Source: a virus. Taken from it: a DNA stretch of 35,046 nucleotides. Below are positions 15,376 through 23,083 of this stretch, in pieces. The stretch covers positions 1-35,046 of IMG/VR virus record IMGVR_UViG_3300036760_000301; one strand, written 5' to 3'. Position 1 is the first letter of the stretch, and each line of letters starts with the position of its first letter. The notes under the pieces were generated by a model that did no database searches, was not told the origin of the DNA, and saw only the letters and a program-made list of their open reading frames with translations. Both the position numbers and the translations under genes were made by a program.

Positions 15376-16341
15376 ATGTCTATTACCCTTCCCGCCGCGA
15401 CGCCGCTTACGGCTCCGGAAATTTACATAGAAGCGATGCTCTCCAGCAATATGTACGCTAATGGAGGCAACACGATCCTTACCGCCGTCAAAGGCGAAAT
15501 AGGGGTCAATCGCGCTATCTCCACCAATCCCGAGCGTCCCTTCGAATGCAACCCGACGGACGACTGCGGCGACCTTACGGTGGAGGCGGTATCTATGCGC
15601 GCCTGCAAATACAAGACAAAGTTGCATATTTGCAAGGACACCATAGAATCCACGCTAGACCAAAAACCCCCGTTCGTCGCGGCGGCGGGATTTAACCCAC
15701 CCAACGGAATGACTACGATTACCGATTTGGTCGAAAGTCAGGTGTTGCGATGGATTAACCGAAATACGGATATGTACCTCTGGCGTAGCAGTACGGCGCT
15801 TTCGCCGTCCACTTGCGGCGAAACCCCGCTAGAGTTGTGCGATGGATGGATACGACAAATGGAAAATGACGCGACCGTGATCGACGTTCCGTCGCCCGTC
15901 GTCGTCACGCCCTCGAATATCCTTAGCGAGCTTCAGCGCATTTACGCGTTAATACCGCCGGAGATTATCGGCGACCCGGCGCTAAAAGCGGACTTGAAAA
16001 TCTACGCGGGCGTCGAGCTTTTGCAGATTCTTACGATAGCGTACCAAAATGGCAATCAGCTTACAACCCTGTTCGCTACTGTCAGGGTTGGGAACGACGC
16101 CTACACCTATAACGGAATCCCGATCATCTTTACGCACGGGCTCCCCGTCGCGGCGGGTGTGCCGCGCATCGTTTGCACGCCCGGCAAAAACCTTGTGATC
16201 TTAACCGACTTGCAAAGCGACGCCGAATCTATGCGTCAGATTGATTTGAGCCTTACGTCCGCCAACGATAGTATCTTATTCGTAGGCTCTCGTAAGGTTG
16301 GAGCGGGCGTCATTTGGGGTAGCCAAGTTGTACTTTACTAA
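15376..16341 (+). CDS. major capsid protein
   Basis: The 321-residue protein directly follows the protease/scaffold gene and has the size and pattern of HK97-fold capsids of Bacteroidota phages: an N-terminal 'APEIYIEAMLSSNMYANGG' region, a Cys-containing 'RPFECNPTDDCGDLTVEAVSMRACKYKTKLHICKDTIE' segment, a helical spine about residues 175-235, a 'YNGIPIIFTHGLP' beta segment and a C-terminal 'RKVGAGVIWGSQVVLY'. It forms the icosahedral shell. The spaced cysteines are unusual for an intracellular protein and may bind metal or stabilise the shell. A consensus Shine-Dalgarno sequence follows its stop, serving the next gene. Confidence 0.8.
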   Translation: MSITLPAATPLTAPEIYIEAMLSSNMYANGGNTILTAVKGEIGVNRAISTNPERPFECNPTDDCGDLTVEAVSMRACKYKTKLHICKDTIESTLDQKPPFVAAAGFNPPNGMTTITDLVESQVLRWINRNTDMYLWRSSTALSPSTCGETPLELCDGWIRQMENDATVIDVPSPVVVTPSNILSELQRIYALIPPEIIGDPALKADLKIYAGVELLQILTIAYQNGNQLTTLFATVRVGNDAYTYNGIPIIFTHGLPVAAGVPRIVCTPGKNLVILTDLQSDAESMRQIDLSLTSANDSILFVGSRKVGAGVIWGSQVVLY

Positions 16342-16347
16342 AGGAGG
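16341..16347 (+). promoter_or_regulatory. strong Shine-Dalgarno AAGGAGG
   Basis: AAGGAGG lies nine bases before the ATG at 16356. Most genes here have no Shine-Dalgarno, in line with Bacteroidota translation, so a consensus site at a gene expected to be needed in hundreds of copies is notable. Confidence 0.7.
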
Positions 16348-16355
16348 ATAAGATT

Positions 16356-17174
16356 ATGAGTTGCTGTAAATTCACGGGAAACTTTGACGGCGATCCTGAA
16401 GACGATTGCTCTTACAACCCCGGAGGCTTGGTCTCCGTTAAGATCGCCAACGCTTGCGACGTGCAGGCGATAGAAGAGTACGAGGGGTACTACCCCGCTC
16501 TCAACACCCAACCCACGCTCGGCCCCCCGGCTTATCCATTCGGATTAACCGATCCCGCCGACCAGAAGCTGGCGCTTTACAAAGAACACGCCGTCGCCGA
16601 CATTATCATGCTCCCACAGGCGGGTCCGATTCCGCGCTTTCAATGGTTTGATGTGATATTTTCGGACTTCACCGCCGGCGCTATTATCGAGCTTATCGGC
16701 GGCGGCAAAGCGGGCGCAAAATATTGGCAGCACACGTTAACGCTAGTGGTGCCGCTCACCGATCAGTGGGCGCTTAACAAGGTATACGAACTCGGTAACG
16801 CGAAGATTTGCGCGATCATCGAGATCAAACAGCAAAACTCCAAACTCGCCAAAGAGGTGGCGGCGATAACGGGGCTACCCAAGTCCCCCGAAAACCGCTT
16901 CTTTTTGATAGGCGGGCGTAACGGAATGCCCATGACGGTGGGGACAAACAACTTTGGGCCCACCCAAGACGACGTAAACGGGCAAACCCTCACCTTCGTT
17001 GGAGCTGAAATTCGCAACGCCCAAGAGATTACCCCCTTCATTGATTCGGGCTACAACACGGGAACAAGCGCGCCGGGCAAATACCTATCCACCCCTTACA
17101 TTTCGCCTAGCCCTTTCGCCGTCAATCTGCCCCTCAATAACCTGAACACCAAATTATTACAAGGAGCCGCCTAA
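16356..17174 (+). CDS. probable major tail tube protein
   Basis: This 272-residue protein follows the capsid gene behind the strongest ribosome binding site of the region, as fits a highly expressed tube subunit. Its N-terminus (CCKFTGNFDGDPEDDCSYNPGGLVSVKIAN) and a later stretch (PMTVGTNNFGPTQDDVNGQTLTFVGAE) have clear counterparts in the protein encoded at 17567-18142, so the two are probably paralogues with the tube-like beta-barrel fold. The rest is beta-rich with a helical segment near residues 130-175. The tube call is inferred from context and fold pattern. A GAAA hairpin follows. Confidence 0.6.
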   Translation: MSCCKFTGNFDGDPEDDCSYNPGGLVSVKIANACDVQAIEEYEGYYPALNTQPTLGPPAYPFGLTDPADQKLALYKEHAVADIIMLPQAGPIPRFQWFDVIFSDFTAGAIIELIGGGKAGAKYWQHTLTLVVPLTDQWALNKVYELGNAKICAIIEIKQQNSKLAKEVAAITGLPKSPENRFFLIGGRNGMPMTVGTNNFGPTQDDVNGQTLTFVGAEIRNAQEITPFIDSGYNTGTSAPGKYLSTPYISPSPFAVNLPLNNLNTKLLQGAA

Positions 17175-17188
17175 CGCTTATTAACAGC

Positions 17189-17210
17189 AATGGGGGCGAA
17201 AGCCCCCATT
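17189..17210 (+). terminator. GAAA-loop hairpin after the tube gene
   Basis: AATGGGGGC (17189-17197) and GCCCCCATT (17202-17210) form a perfect 9-bp stem capped by a GAAA tetraloop. No T run follows, so it is more likely an mRNA 3'-end stabiliser or partial terminator that lowers expression of downstream genes than a full stop. Confidence 0.6.
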
Positions 17211-17216
17211 ATTGCC

Positions 17217-17570
17217 ATGTTTGTAATAAATAGAGGAGAACGCAACATTGTTTCCGTCTTTAAGCCGCAAATATGCCCGCCACTTGCAAGCGTTTTCATT
17301 GGTCAGTTTGAGGAGGCGCTTACAGGCAAGAATTATTTCGTGGAGCTTACCATGGCTACGGCGTTGGAATCCGACCGTTTTGATTTCTTTTTCGACGAGG
17401 CCGCCGTAGCGGACCCGCTCAACGGAATAATTAGCCTCCCGGGTACCGGGAATTATATGTTCAGGCTTTACGTAGCCGCCGCTTACACCGAAGATCCCGT
17501 TTTGTTGCGCGAACCTATTTATCGCGAACTCTCCACCGTTCCTATCCTAGACGTGTCAAAAACCCCATGA
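17217..17570 (+). CDS. small virion protein, unknown
   Basis: This 117-residue, beta-rich protein begins MFVINRGERNIVSVF. ATG 17217 is chosen because the in-frame ATG at 17190 lies inside the hairpin stem. The pattern (an N-terminal strand, then 'PPLASVFIGQFEEALTGKNYFVEL', 'YMFRLYVAAA') resembles small single-domain proteins found in Bacteroidota phage late operons, usually annotated as structural. It overlaps the next start by four bases (ATGA) and probably acts with the tube-like protein that follows. Confidence 0.55.
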   Translation: MFVINRGERNIVSVFKPQICPPLASVFIGQFEEALTGKNYFVELTMATALESDRFDFFFDEAAVADPLNGIISLPGTGNYMFRLYVAAAYTEDPVLLREPIYRELSTVPILDVSKTP

Positions 17571-18142
17571 CCGCCCAAGAGCTATATATTTACACCTGCG
17601 CCCTTAACGGGACGTTCGATAAAGACTGCGGTTATATCGCGGGCGGCGTTTCGCGCATATTACTTACGGGCGACGATGTGAAGTTCACGGGTGTAGACCT
17701 TGCAAAGCGAGTCGTTTCGCTTTCGCGCTTCCACCCATTTTTCGCGCCGTCGCCGCCGTCGTTTATGGAATTGCCTATCGTGGACGGGAGCGGCGTATTT
17801 AACGAAACGTCCGAAATAATCGATGCGGGCAAGCGTTGGGTGCAGTCGCTTTCCGCGACGTACCGCCCGCTAGACTACGCCGCGCGCTTTTTCGTAACCA
17901 AATACCTAAACCGCAAAGTGCGAGCGTTAGTGTATGATTTGGCGGGGAACGCCCGCTGGCTGGGCGAACGCAACGCGCTTACCTTAACCGCGACGACGGA
18001 GGCTACGGGCGCGGGGGCGGAGGAGCTTAACGGCTATACTTTAGTCTTCACGGGGGCGGAATCCACGCCCGCCAAATTGGTCAACTTGGACTCATTCATT
18101 CCGACTGTAGACGCGTTGGCGACCACTTACGCTTATCAATAA
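17567..18142 (+). CDS. second tube-like protein, paralogue of 16356-17174
   Basis: The 191-residue protein shares an opening pattern with the putative tube protein (here CALNGTFDKDCGYIAGGVSRILL; there CKFTGNFDGDPEDDCSYNPGGLVSVKI), including the paired cysteines, and a C-terminal 'ELNGYTLVFTGAE' that matches 'DVNGQTLTFVGAE'. It is 80 residues shorter. Possibilities are a second tube subunit, a tube-initiator at the tail tip, or a tail terminator derived by duplication. It is flanked by overlapping or abutting genes in one operon. Confidence 0.55.
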   Translation: MTAQELYIYTCALNGTFDKDCGYIAGGVSRILLTGDDVKFTGVDLAKRVVSLSRFHPFFAPSPPSFMELPIVDGSGVFNETSEIIDAGKRWVQSLSATYRPLDYAARFFVTKYLNRKVRALVYDLAGNARWLGERNALTLTATTEATGAGAEELNGYTLVFTGAESTPAKLVNLDSFIPTVDALATTYAYQ

Positions 18143-18388
18143 ATGCTAATCTATACCTTCACAGACGGCGCGGGCCCGTACATTCAAATCGAAACGCCGG
18201 ACGGCGAACTCTGGTTCTTTCCAAAGAATCAAATGAACGTTCGCGGTTACGGAGACCGCGTGCGCGTGTACGGAAACGAGGGTGGCTTTCATTTAGACTT
18301 TAAGTACGACGAGATGTCGCCGCCCGCCGCAAGTGGAGCGGACGGAGCCGATATTATTTCAGGTATTATTTACGGATGTTGTTCATAA
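18143..18388 (+). CDS. small beta-rich virion protein, unknown
   Basis: An 81-residue protein starting directly after the previous stop. It has alternating strands (MLIYTFTDGAGPYIQIE, LWFFPKNQMNVRGYGDRVRVYG) and ends in YGCCS, a vicinal cysteine pair like those in neighbouring proteins. No family recognised; operon position and composition suggest a virion or tail accessory protein. Confidence 0.5.
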   Translation: MLIYTFTDGAGPYIQIETPDGELWFFPKNQMNVRGYGDRVRVYGNEGGFHLDFKYDEMSPPAASGADGADIISGIIYGCCS

Positions 18389-18389
18389 G

Positions 18390-19016
18390 ATGGCTATACT
18401 ATTAATAGATAACGGCTCCAACCTTCTTATCCAACGTTCGCCCACCGAGCGCGTCTATCTTGCAAAGAATAGGCACGTTCCCTATGTTAAGCCCATTGGC
18501 GGCGGCGACGCGCAGGTGTTGGTTTATAGCGACACGTCAAAGGTTTTTGTCGAGGCTTTCAAGTTGAGCGAGGTCGCCTCCCCAACGCTGACGATGGCGA
18601 ACGTCGCGACGGATTTGCCGCCTTATTTTTTCGAGTGCTGCTCCGCCGCGTCCTCGTGCTGCGCCGACTGGTCGCTCACATCCTCACAACTCTTCACTAT
18701 GGTTCCGACGGGGGGCGGCGGGGGAACGACTCGGACGATGGCGTTCAGCGCTTTGATTACGCCCAACAATTGCTGCGCGGGGATCGCCACGGCGGACATT
18801 AGCCACTTCTATACCGGAATCGACAACAACTCGGTCACTTACACATCGCTAGTTAAATCGGCGCCCATTGGCTGGGCGTTCATTCCCACGGTGTTGCCAC
18901 AACTTTTCGGCGCGACCTTAACGGGACCCGCCGCGCTCGCCACGCCCGCCGCGCACTGCGTGATCATCTTCACGATGTGTGGCGTAAGCCGGGCGTACAT
19001 TTTTAGCTACACCTGA
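18390..19016 (+). CDS. cysteine-rich virion protein, unknown
   Basis: This 208-residue protein starts at ATG 18390, one base after the previous stop; a longer frame would overlap that gene. The first 65 residues resemble the neighbouring small protein in style (MAILLIDNGSNLLIQ, VYLAKNRHVPYV). The middle holds three CC pairs (FFECCSAASSCCADW and NNCCAG) and a glycine run, and the C-terminal third is hydrophobic and beta-like. The cluster of vicinal cysteines points to metal binding or a disulfide-stabilised extracellular part. It may be a decoration or adhesion protein. Confidence 0.5.
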   Translation: MAILLIDNGSNLLIQRSPTERVYLAKNRHVPYVKPIGGGDAQVLVYSDTSKVFVEAFKLSEVASPTLTMANVATDLPPYFFECCSAASSCCADWSLTSSQLFTMVPTGGGGGTTRTMAFSALITPNNCCAGIATADISHFYTGIDNNSVTYTSLVKSAPIGWAFIPTVLPQLFGATLTGPAALATPAAHCVIIFTMCGVSRAYIFSYT

Positions 19017-19018
19017 TA

Positions 19019-19261
19019 ATGGACGCGACCACCGTCATACCGCTCCTCGCTCTTGCCTTATCGGTTGTGGGCGTTTATGTGCGAAATCAAATAGCGGAGG
19101 CCGAAACACGCGTGCGCTTAACCCGATTAGAAAAAGACCACGATGGGCTAGAAGCGACGGTAACGAGCGAGATAAAGCAGCTCAGCGCGGAGATGCGAGA
19201 TACCCGCGAAGAGATGCAACGCCTTCGCTACACCTTACTAAATTTACAAAACGATAAATAA
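19019..19261 (+). CDS. membrane-anchored coiled-coil protein (XhlA-like holin partner)
   Basis: The 80-residue protein has one N-terminal membrane segment (residues 5-22, VIPLLALALSVVGVYV) followed by a charged coiled coil (ETRVRLTRLEKDHDGLEATV...EMQRLRYTLL). This arrangement is the mirror of, but similar to, XhlA-type haemolysin/holin-partner proteins. It sits directly before another small membrane protein in a lysis-like pair. Function by analogy only. Confidence 0.5.
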   Translation: MDATTVIPLLALALSVVGVYVRNQIAEAETRVRLTRLEKDHDGLEATVTSEIKQLSAEMRDTREEMQRLRYTLLNLQNDK

Positions 19262-19262
19262 A

Positions 19263-19463
19263 ATGAAACTTCTCTTACCACTTTTGTTACATCCCCGCAC
19301 GTCTCTGGCGGGCTTGGGAATCATAGTCGCCGTTATCGCCGACATAGCCCACGGTAAGCCTATCGACGCGCTGACGCTCAAGGAAGCGTTCACCGCGTTG
19401 ATTGAGCTTGCGGTGGGCTTTGGCTTTATCGTATCCGCCGACGCGCACAACACACCCGTCTAA
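19263..19463 (+). CDS. probable holin
   Basis: A 66-residue protein with two hydrophobic segments (about 3-25, LLLPLLLHPRTSLAGLGIIVAVIADIA, and 41-59, EAFTALIELAVGFGFIVSA) separated by a short polar turn. Size and topology suit a small class II holin that would open the inner membrane for the endolysin. The endolysin gene lies 2.8 kb downstream in the same operon. Its stop overlaps the next start by one base. Confidence 0.5.
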   Translation: MKLLLPLLLHPRTSLAGLGIIVAVIADIAHGKPIDALTLKEAFTALIELAVGFGFIVSADAHNTPV

Positions 19464-20170
19464 TGAACGCCTACCCCCTAACGCTTATCACGCGCGACGG
19501 CGAAACGGTCGTCGCCTACGATTCCGACGGCGCGGGGTTCGCCACGGTATCGCCGACCGCGTCCTATGTTTACGCGCGCACAGAGGAGGGGTGGAAGAAA
19601 TGTGAAGTCTCCGACTTGGAGCGAATAGACGTGCAATGTGGGACGCGCTGCGATAAGTGCGTAGCCCAACGCGAGCGACGCGAAACCGACTTGCGGGCGG
19701 CGCTGGTCGAAACGAACGCCCGCCTTGACGCGCTACCCGGGTTAATCGCCTCCGCCGCGACGAGCATGGAAACCGCCGCGACGCAAACGGGCGCGGCGAC
19801 CGCAACCCGCGACGTTGCGCAAGCCAACGTAACGGCGCAAGAGGCGACGGTCGCGCAACTATGGGAGACGGCGCAATCGCTGGAGGGCGTCGCTGGGCAA
19901 GAGATGGCCCTTCAAATCGCACAACAAAACCACGCCAACGCCGTCGCAACTTTGACGGCGCTCAAGCAACAACTCGCGGCGGCGCAAGCGCAATTCGTCG
20001 CCGCCGATAAGTCGCTCACCGCGGCGACTTCGTTACTTGAAAAAACGCAAGCGGAGCTTGCGGAGAAGACCCCGTTTCCCGCCGCGTATGAGGAGGAGCT
20101 GGGGGCGTTCCGCGACGAGGCGATTAGCGAGGAGGTCGCGGCGGAATGGGAGGCGGCTATCTATGCCTAA
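19463..20170 (+). CDS. coiled-coil protein with Cys-rich segment, unknown
   Basis: The 235-residue protein has a beta-type N-terminal 50 residues (LTLITRDGETVVAYDSDGAGF), a short segment with CGTRCDKC (about residues 59-66) that could hold a metal, and then about 150 residues of Ala/Gln/Thr/Glu-rich helix typical of a long coiled coil. No signal peptide. It might be a tail fibre-like, spanin-like or scaffold protein; nothing decides between these. It overlaps the next gene by eight bases. Confidence 0.5.
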   Translation: MNAYPLTLITRDGETVVAYDSDGAGFATVSPTASYVYARTEEGWKKCEVSDLERIDVQCGTRCDKCVAQRERRETDLRAALVETNARLDALPGLIASAATSMETAATQTGAATATRDVAQANVTAQEATVAQLWETAQSLEGVAGQEMALQIAQQNHANAVATLTALKQQLAAAQAQFVAADKSLTAATSLLEKTQAELAEKTPFPAAYEEELGAFRDEAISEEVAAEWEAAIYA

Positions 20171-20807
20171 TATTTCGCAATATAAATATAACGAACTAGC
20201 GAAACTCACGCGCCCGGAACTGACGGCGATAGACAACAAAATAAAGAACCGAATATTCGTAAAAGGATGGAACGCGCTAGACCAACAGACCCCAAGAGCC
20301 GCCGACCGACCGAGGGGTTTTTTTCGTTATCGCACGGGAAAGTTGCTCAAATCGATCTTCCTTTCGGTTTACAGGCGCGGTACGATCACCATGACCGTGC
20401 TAAGGGAGCGGGTGATCGTGCGGTCGCTAGAGCGGCGTTACGGGATAATTTTCGCCTTCTCGCCTTCTGACAAAAAATTCGCCGATAGGGTGGTCGAACT
20501 TAATATAAAAAGAAATGGCAAGGATTCCCGTCGCCGCCGCGTCGCCGAAAATAGTGCGGCGCACGATACCGAGAGCCGCCCCAACGCGCGAGGACTCGGA
20601 CAAAAACTTCTTTGTAATATCGCTAGGCACACAAGTCCCGTTGCCCGTAGTCAACCTAGAGGCGAGGGGGCGAGACTACCTTGCATTCGGAGAGGACAAT
20701 CTCTTTCCGCAAGAAACGGCAAACCTTGCCTTAACCCCGACGCACGGCGCTATATTAAAGAGCATAGCGTCGTTCACTTACGGCGCGGGATTTGTCTGGG
20801 ACCGTAG
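20163..20807 (+). CDS. possible neck/virion morphogenesis protein with overlapping 3' end
   Basis: The first 118 codons look genuine: MPNISQYKYNELAKLTRPEL, then 'YRTGKLLKSIFLSVYRR...TITMTVLRERVIV', the 'TG-L--SI' pattern of gp10-like neck proteins. After about 20515 the frame runs 97 more codons inside the portal gene in another frame and turns into an Arg-rich sequence typical of shadow translation. In the other two frames stop codons lie at about 20500-20507, just where a gene would normally end before the portal start. Either a one-base indel hides the true stop, or a long overlap is real. The functional protein is probably about 115 residues. Confidence 0.45.
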   Translation: MPNISQYKYNELAKLTRPELTAIDNKIKNRIFVKGWNALDQQTPRAADRPRGFFRYRTGKLLKSIFLSVYRRGTITMTVLRERVIVRSLERRYGIIFAFSPSDKKFADRVVELNIKRNGKDSRRRRVAENSAAHDTESRPNARGLGQKLLCNIARHTSPVARSQPRGEGARLPCIRRGQSLSARNGKPCLNPDARRYIKEHSVVHLRRGICLGP

Positions 20808-21858
20808 CTTTCCGCAAATAAACGCGTTCTTTGAAAACGCGCGTAACGGGGTGGGAGACTTGCTTAATGATGTGTTACGAAAAGTTGTTCACGATTACGC
20901 AGTACACGGCGGATTCTACCTATTGCTACGCCCCGGCGGCATAGGCAACGCGCGGATCGGGGCGGTGGACTTCCTTCCGTTCGAGCAGATGCGTGTAAAG
21001 GCTAACGAGGACGGCGACGTCGTCGGTTTCGTTCGTTCCTACAATTGGGCGCGCTACAACAAAAATAAAGCAAAAACCTACGTTCCGTTCGACCCGTCCA
21101 CGTTCAGTAATAGTGAGGGACAGGTTCTTTACAAGTGGGACTACAACGCCGCGCTAGGCGTGTACCCGATTCCTAATTATTGGGGTATAAAGGAATATAT
21201 CCAGCTCGATAAAGCGATAGGCGTGTTTTACAAAAACACGATTCGCAACGGGCTTATGCCCTCCGCCGTCGTTAATGTACTTAACGTTCCCGACGGCGAA
21301 AAGCGCGAGGCGATTGCTAAAATGATTCGCGACGAATACACGTCAGAGGAGAACGCCGCTAAATTCTTTTTGATTTTCACGGAACCCAACACCTACGAAG
21401 GAGCGCAGGGAGTACAGGTTACTCCGTTCGCAACGGGCGATAACGCCAATATGTTTAACGAGGTGCACACGCAGACGGTTCAGCAGATATGCTCCGGGCA
21501 CCGTTTCCCACCGTCGCTTGCGGGCGTGTCCAACGGATCTCTTTCTATTACGGGCAACAGCGAGGAGCTCACGATTAACCTGCAGATCGCACAAGCTAAT
21601 ATTTTCGATCCCTATAAGCAATTCATTCTTAGGGCGTTCAGGCAAATCGCGACGTTTAACGGGCTTAGGTTTGATTTCGACATAGCCACCAACCTTCCAG
21701 CCGACGTGTGGGTTTCGCCAAATCTTTTAGCCCTCTTCAATTCGGGCGTGATTACGCTCAATGAACTTCGCTCTGAAATTGGCTTACGCCCCATGGCGCT
21801 CACCGATGTTCCCGCTATCGCCGCCGCCGATCCCAACACCCTACGCCTTCCCAAATGA
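20515..21858 (+). CDS. portal protein
   Basis: The 447-residue protein has portal hallmarks: an N-terminal 'YLAFGEDNLFPQETANLALTPTHGAILKSIASFTYGAGF' where a core entity binds, a 'YAVHGGFYLLLRP' segment with 'VDFLPFEQMRVKAN', and a late helical region 'VHTQTVQQICSGHRFPPSLAGVSNGSLSITGNSEELTINLQIAQ' ending in 'GVITLNELRSEIGLRP', the closing motif shared by HK97/PBSX-type portals. It forms the dodecameric vertex ring for DNA entry. It lies far from the terminase and downstream of capsid and tail genes, which is unusual. It overlaps the connector gene by four bases (ATGA). Confidence 0.9.
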   Translation: MARIPVAAASPKIVRRTIPRAAPTREDSDKNFFVISLGTQVPLPVVNLEARGRDYLAFGEDNLFPQETANLALTPTHGAILKSIASFTYGAGFVWDRSFPQINAFFENARNGVGDLLNDVLRKVVHDYAVHGGFYLLLRPGGIGNARIGAVDFLPFEQMRVKANEDGDVVGFVRSYNWARYNKNKAKTYVPFDPSTFSNSEGQVLYKWDYNAALGVYPIPNYWGIKEYIQLDKAIGVFYKNTIRNGLMPSAVVNVLNVPDGEKREAIAKMIRDEYTSEENAAKFFLIFTEPNTYEGAQGVQVTPFATGDNANMFNEVHTQTVQQICSGHRFPPSLAGVSNGSLSITGNSEELTINLQIAQANIFDPYKQFILRAFRQIATFNGLRFDFDIATNLPADVWVSPNLLALFNSGVITLNELRSEIGLRPMALTDVPAIAAADPNTLRLPK

Positions 21859-22403
21859 AAGACATATATTTCACAACTCAACAGGAGTTCAACACGGCGC
21901 TCCCCGTAAGTCGCAATCTTGACGTTAATTGGTGGAAGCCCGCCATGATTAACGCCCAATACCAAGACCTTAAACCCTGCCTAGGCGATGGACTGTTTTA
22001 TGAGATAGAATCGCAAATCGACACGGGAACGATTACCGTCGCAAACGAAGCCTTGCGTTTGGAGCTTGTCCGCGCCGTCGCCAATTTCACAATGTACCAC
22101 TACGGCTATATAGGTGGCGTGTGGCGCCACGAAAATATAGGCAACAAAGCCAACGCAGACCCAACGGTAACCGATCCAAACTCGACCGAAAGCGCGCACC
22201 TGCGCAACGAGTATCGAAACTACGGAGAGACGTGGCGGCAATTAGCTATCGATTTCATTAATAAAAACATAACAAATTACCCATTATATGAACGATTTAT
22301 TAAAGACTCCTGCGGATGCGGGGACAAGGGTTGTGGAACCTTCGGCGGAATCCAGCCCTATAAAAAAAGAAACCGCGGCGGCTCCGCGTGGAACCGAGAC
22401 TAG
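21855..22403 (+). CDS. head-tail connector-like protein
   Basis: The 182-residue helical protein follows the portal as head-tail connectors usually do. The opening 'MKDIYFTTQQEFNTALPVSRNLDVNWWKPAMINAQYQDLKPCLGDGLFYEI' fits the DUF6712-type connector proteins known from Bacteroidota phages, followed by helices with 'VRAVANFTMYHYGYIGG'. The C-terminus is cysteine-rich (DSCGCGDKGCG) and basic. Its last 39 codons overlap the endolysin start in another frame. The connector role is inferred from family pattern and position. Confidence 0.6.
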   Translation: MKDIYFTTQQEFNTALPVSRNLDVNWWKPAMINAQYQDLKPCLGDGLFYEIESQIDTGTITVANEALRLELVRAVANFTMYHYGYIGGVWRHENIGNKANADPTVTDPNSTESAHLRNEYRNYGETWRQLAIDFINKNITNYPLYERFIKDSCGCGDKGCGTFGGIQPYKKRNRGGSAWNRD

Positions 22404-22980
22404 CGCCGCCACCAAACCAAAGCCGTCGCCGTTCGACGCGTGGGCGGACTTATGCGCGGCGTGGGAGGGCGGACGGGTCAATAATACACTCGACCACGGC
22501 GGCGACACCAATGGCGGGATAATATGGGCCACCTACAAACGGCTATCCCCCGAACTAGGCATGGATCCCTCCTACGAGGCGTTCGTTAAATTGGACGCGG
22601 CGGGGGCGCGCAGGTTTATGAAGTGGTATTGGGACTCGGTTAGCGGCGACTCGCTTCCCCCCGCCGTCGCTATTTTTGCGTCGGATTACCATTTTAATAC
22701 GGGAGGAAACGCCGCCGGCGGAATCTTTGGCGTCGCCCGTCTCCAGCTAGTCCTTAATAGATTAACGGGCAAGGGGCTTGCCGTCGACGGCTTTATGGGC
22801 CCCCACACCCTTGCGGAGGCTAACGCCGTAAAGCCCGCAGTCCTACTCGACGCTTACGCCGCAGAGCGGTTCGTGCATTTAAGGCAAATCGTTGGCGGCG
22901 ACCCCCCGCAGGCGGCATTCATTACCGGCTGGCGCAACCGCGTCGCCGATATGCAACGCCTTGCGGCTAGCTACCTGTAA
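22288..22980 (+). CDS. GH108-type endolysin (muramidase)
   Basis: The 230-residue lysin cleaves peptidoglycan at the end of infection. Residues 49-120 carry the GH108 pattern 'FDAWADLCAAWEGGRVNNTLDHGGDTNGGI' with E60 of EGG as catalytic acid, then 'FMKWYWDSVSGDSLPPAVAIFASDYHFNTGG'. The C-terminal region (LTGKGLAVDGFMGPHTLAEAN) resembles the small peptidoglycan-binding half usual in this family. Residues 1-48 are a low-complexity Pro/Ala/Lys/Thr leader that overprints the connector gene for 116 bases; there is no hydrophobic signal, so the holin would release it. GTG near 22335 is an alternative start. A strong terminator follows. Confidence 0.85.
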   Translation: MNDLLKTPADAGTRVVEPSAESSPIKKETAAAPRGTETSAATKPKPSPFDAWADLCAAWEGGRVNNTLDHGGDTNGGIIWATYKRLSPELGMDPSYEAFVKLDAAGARRFMKWYWDSVSGDSLPPAVAIFASDYHFNTGGNAAGGIFGVARLQLVLNRLTGKGLAVDGFMGPHTLAEANAVKPAVLLDAYAAERFVHLRQIVGGDPPQAAFITGWRNRVADMQRLAASYL

Positions 22981-23002
22981 AATATCAGACGATTCTATCA
23001 TT

Positions 23003-23030
23003 AACCCACCCCCTGCGGGGTGGGTTTTTT
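23003..23030 (+). terminator. strong rho-independent terminator ending the late operon
   Basis: AACCCACCCC (23003-23012) pairs perfectly with GGGGTGGGTT (23017-23026) around CTGC, followed by Ts to 23030. It separates late transcription from the early promoter at 23113-23144. Confidence 0.93.
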
Positions 23031-23083
23031 ATTGCGCAAAAGTGGCTTGCACGCTTTGTGTGGCGGGTGAAAGAAAAAAAGTA

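Noticed and set aside
17190-17216. Start of the 17217 gene at ATG 17190
   Set aside because: That ATG is buried in a perfect 9-bp hairpin stem; the next in-frame ATG is accessible and gives a better N-terminus.
19019-19463. Toxin-antitoxin pair
   Set aside because: Two small overlapping-style genes suggested it, but both carry membrane segments in a late operon near the lysin, which fits lysis better.
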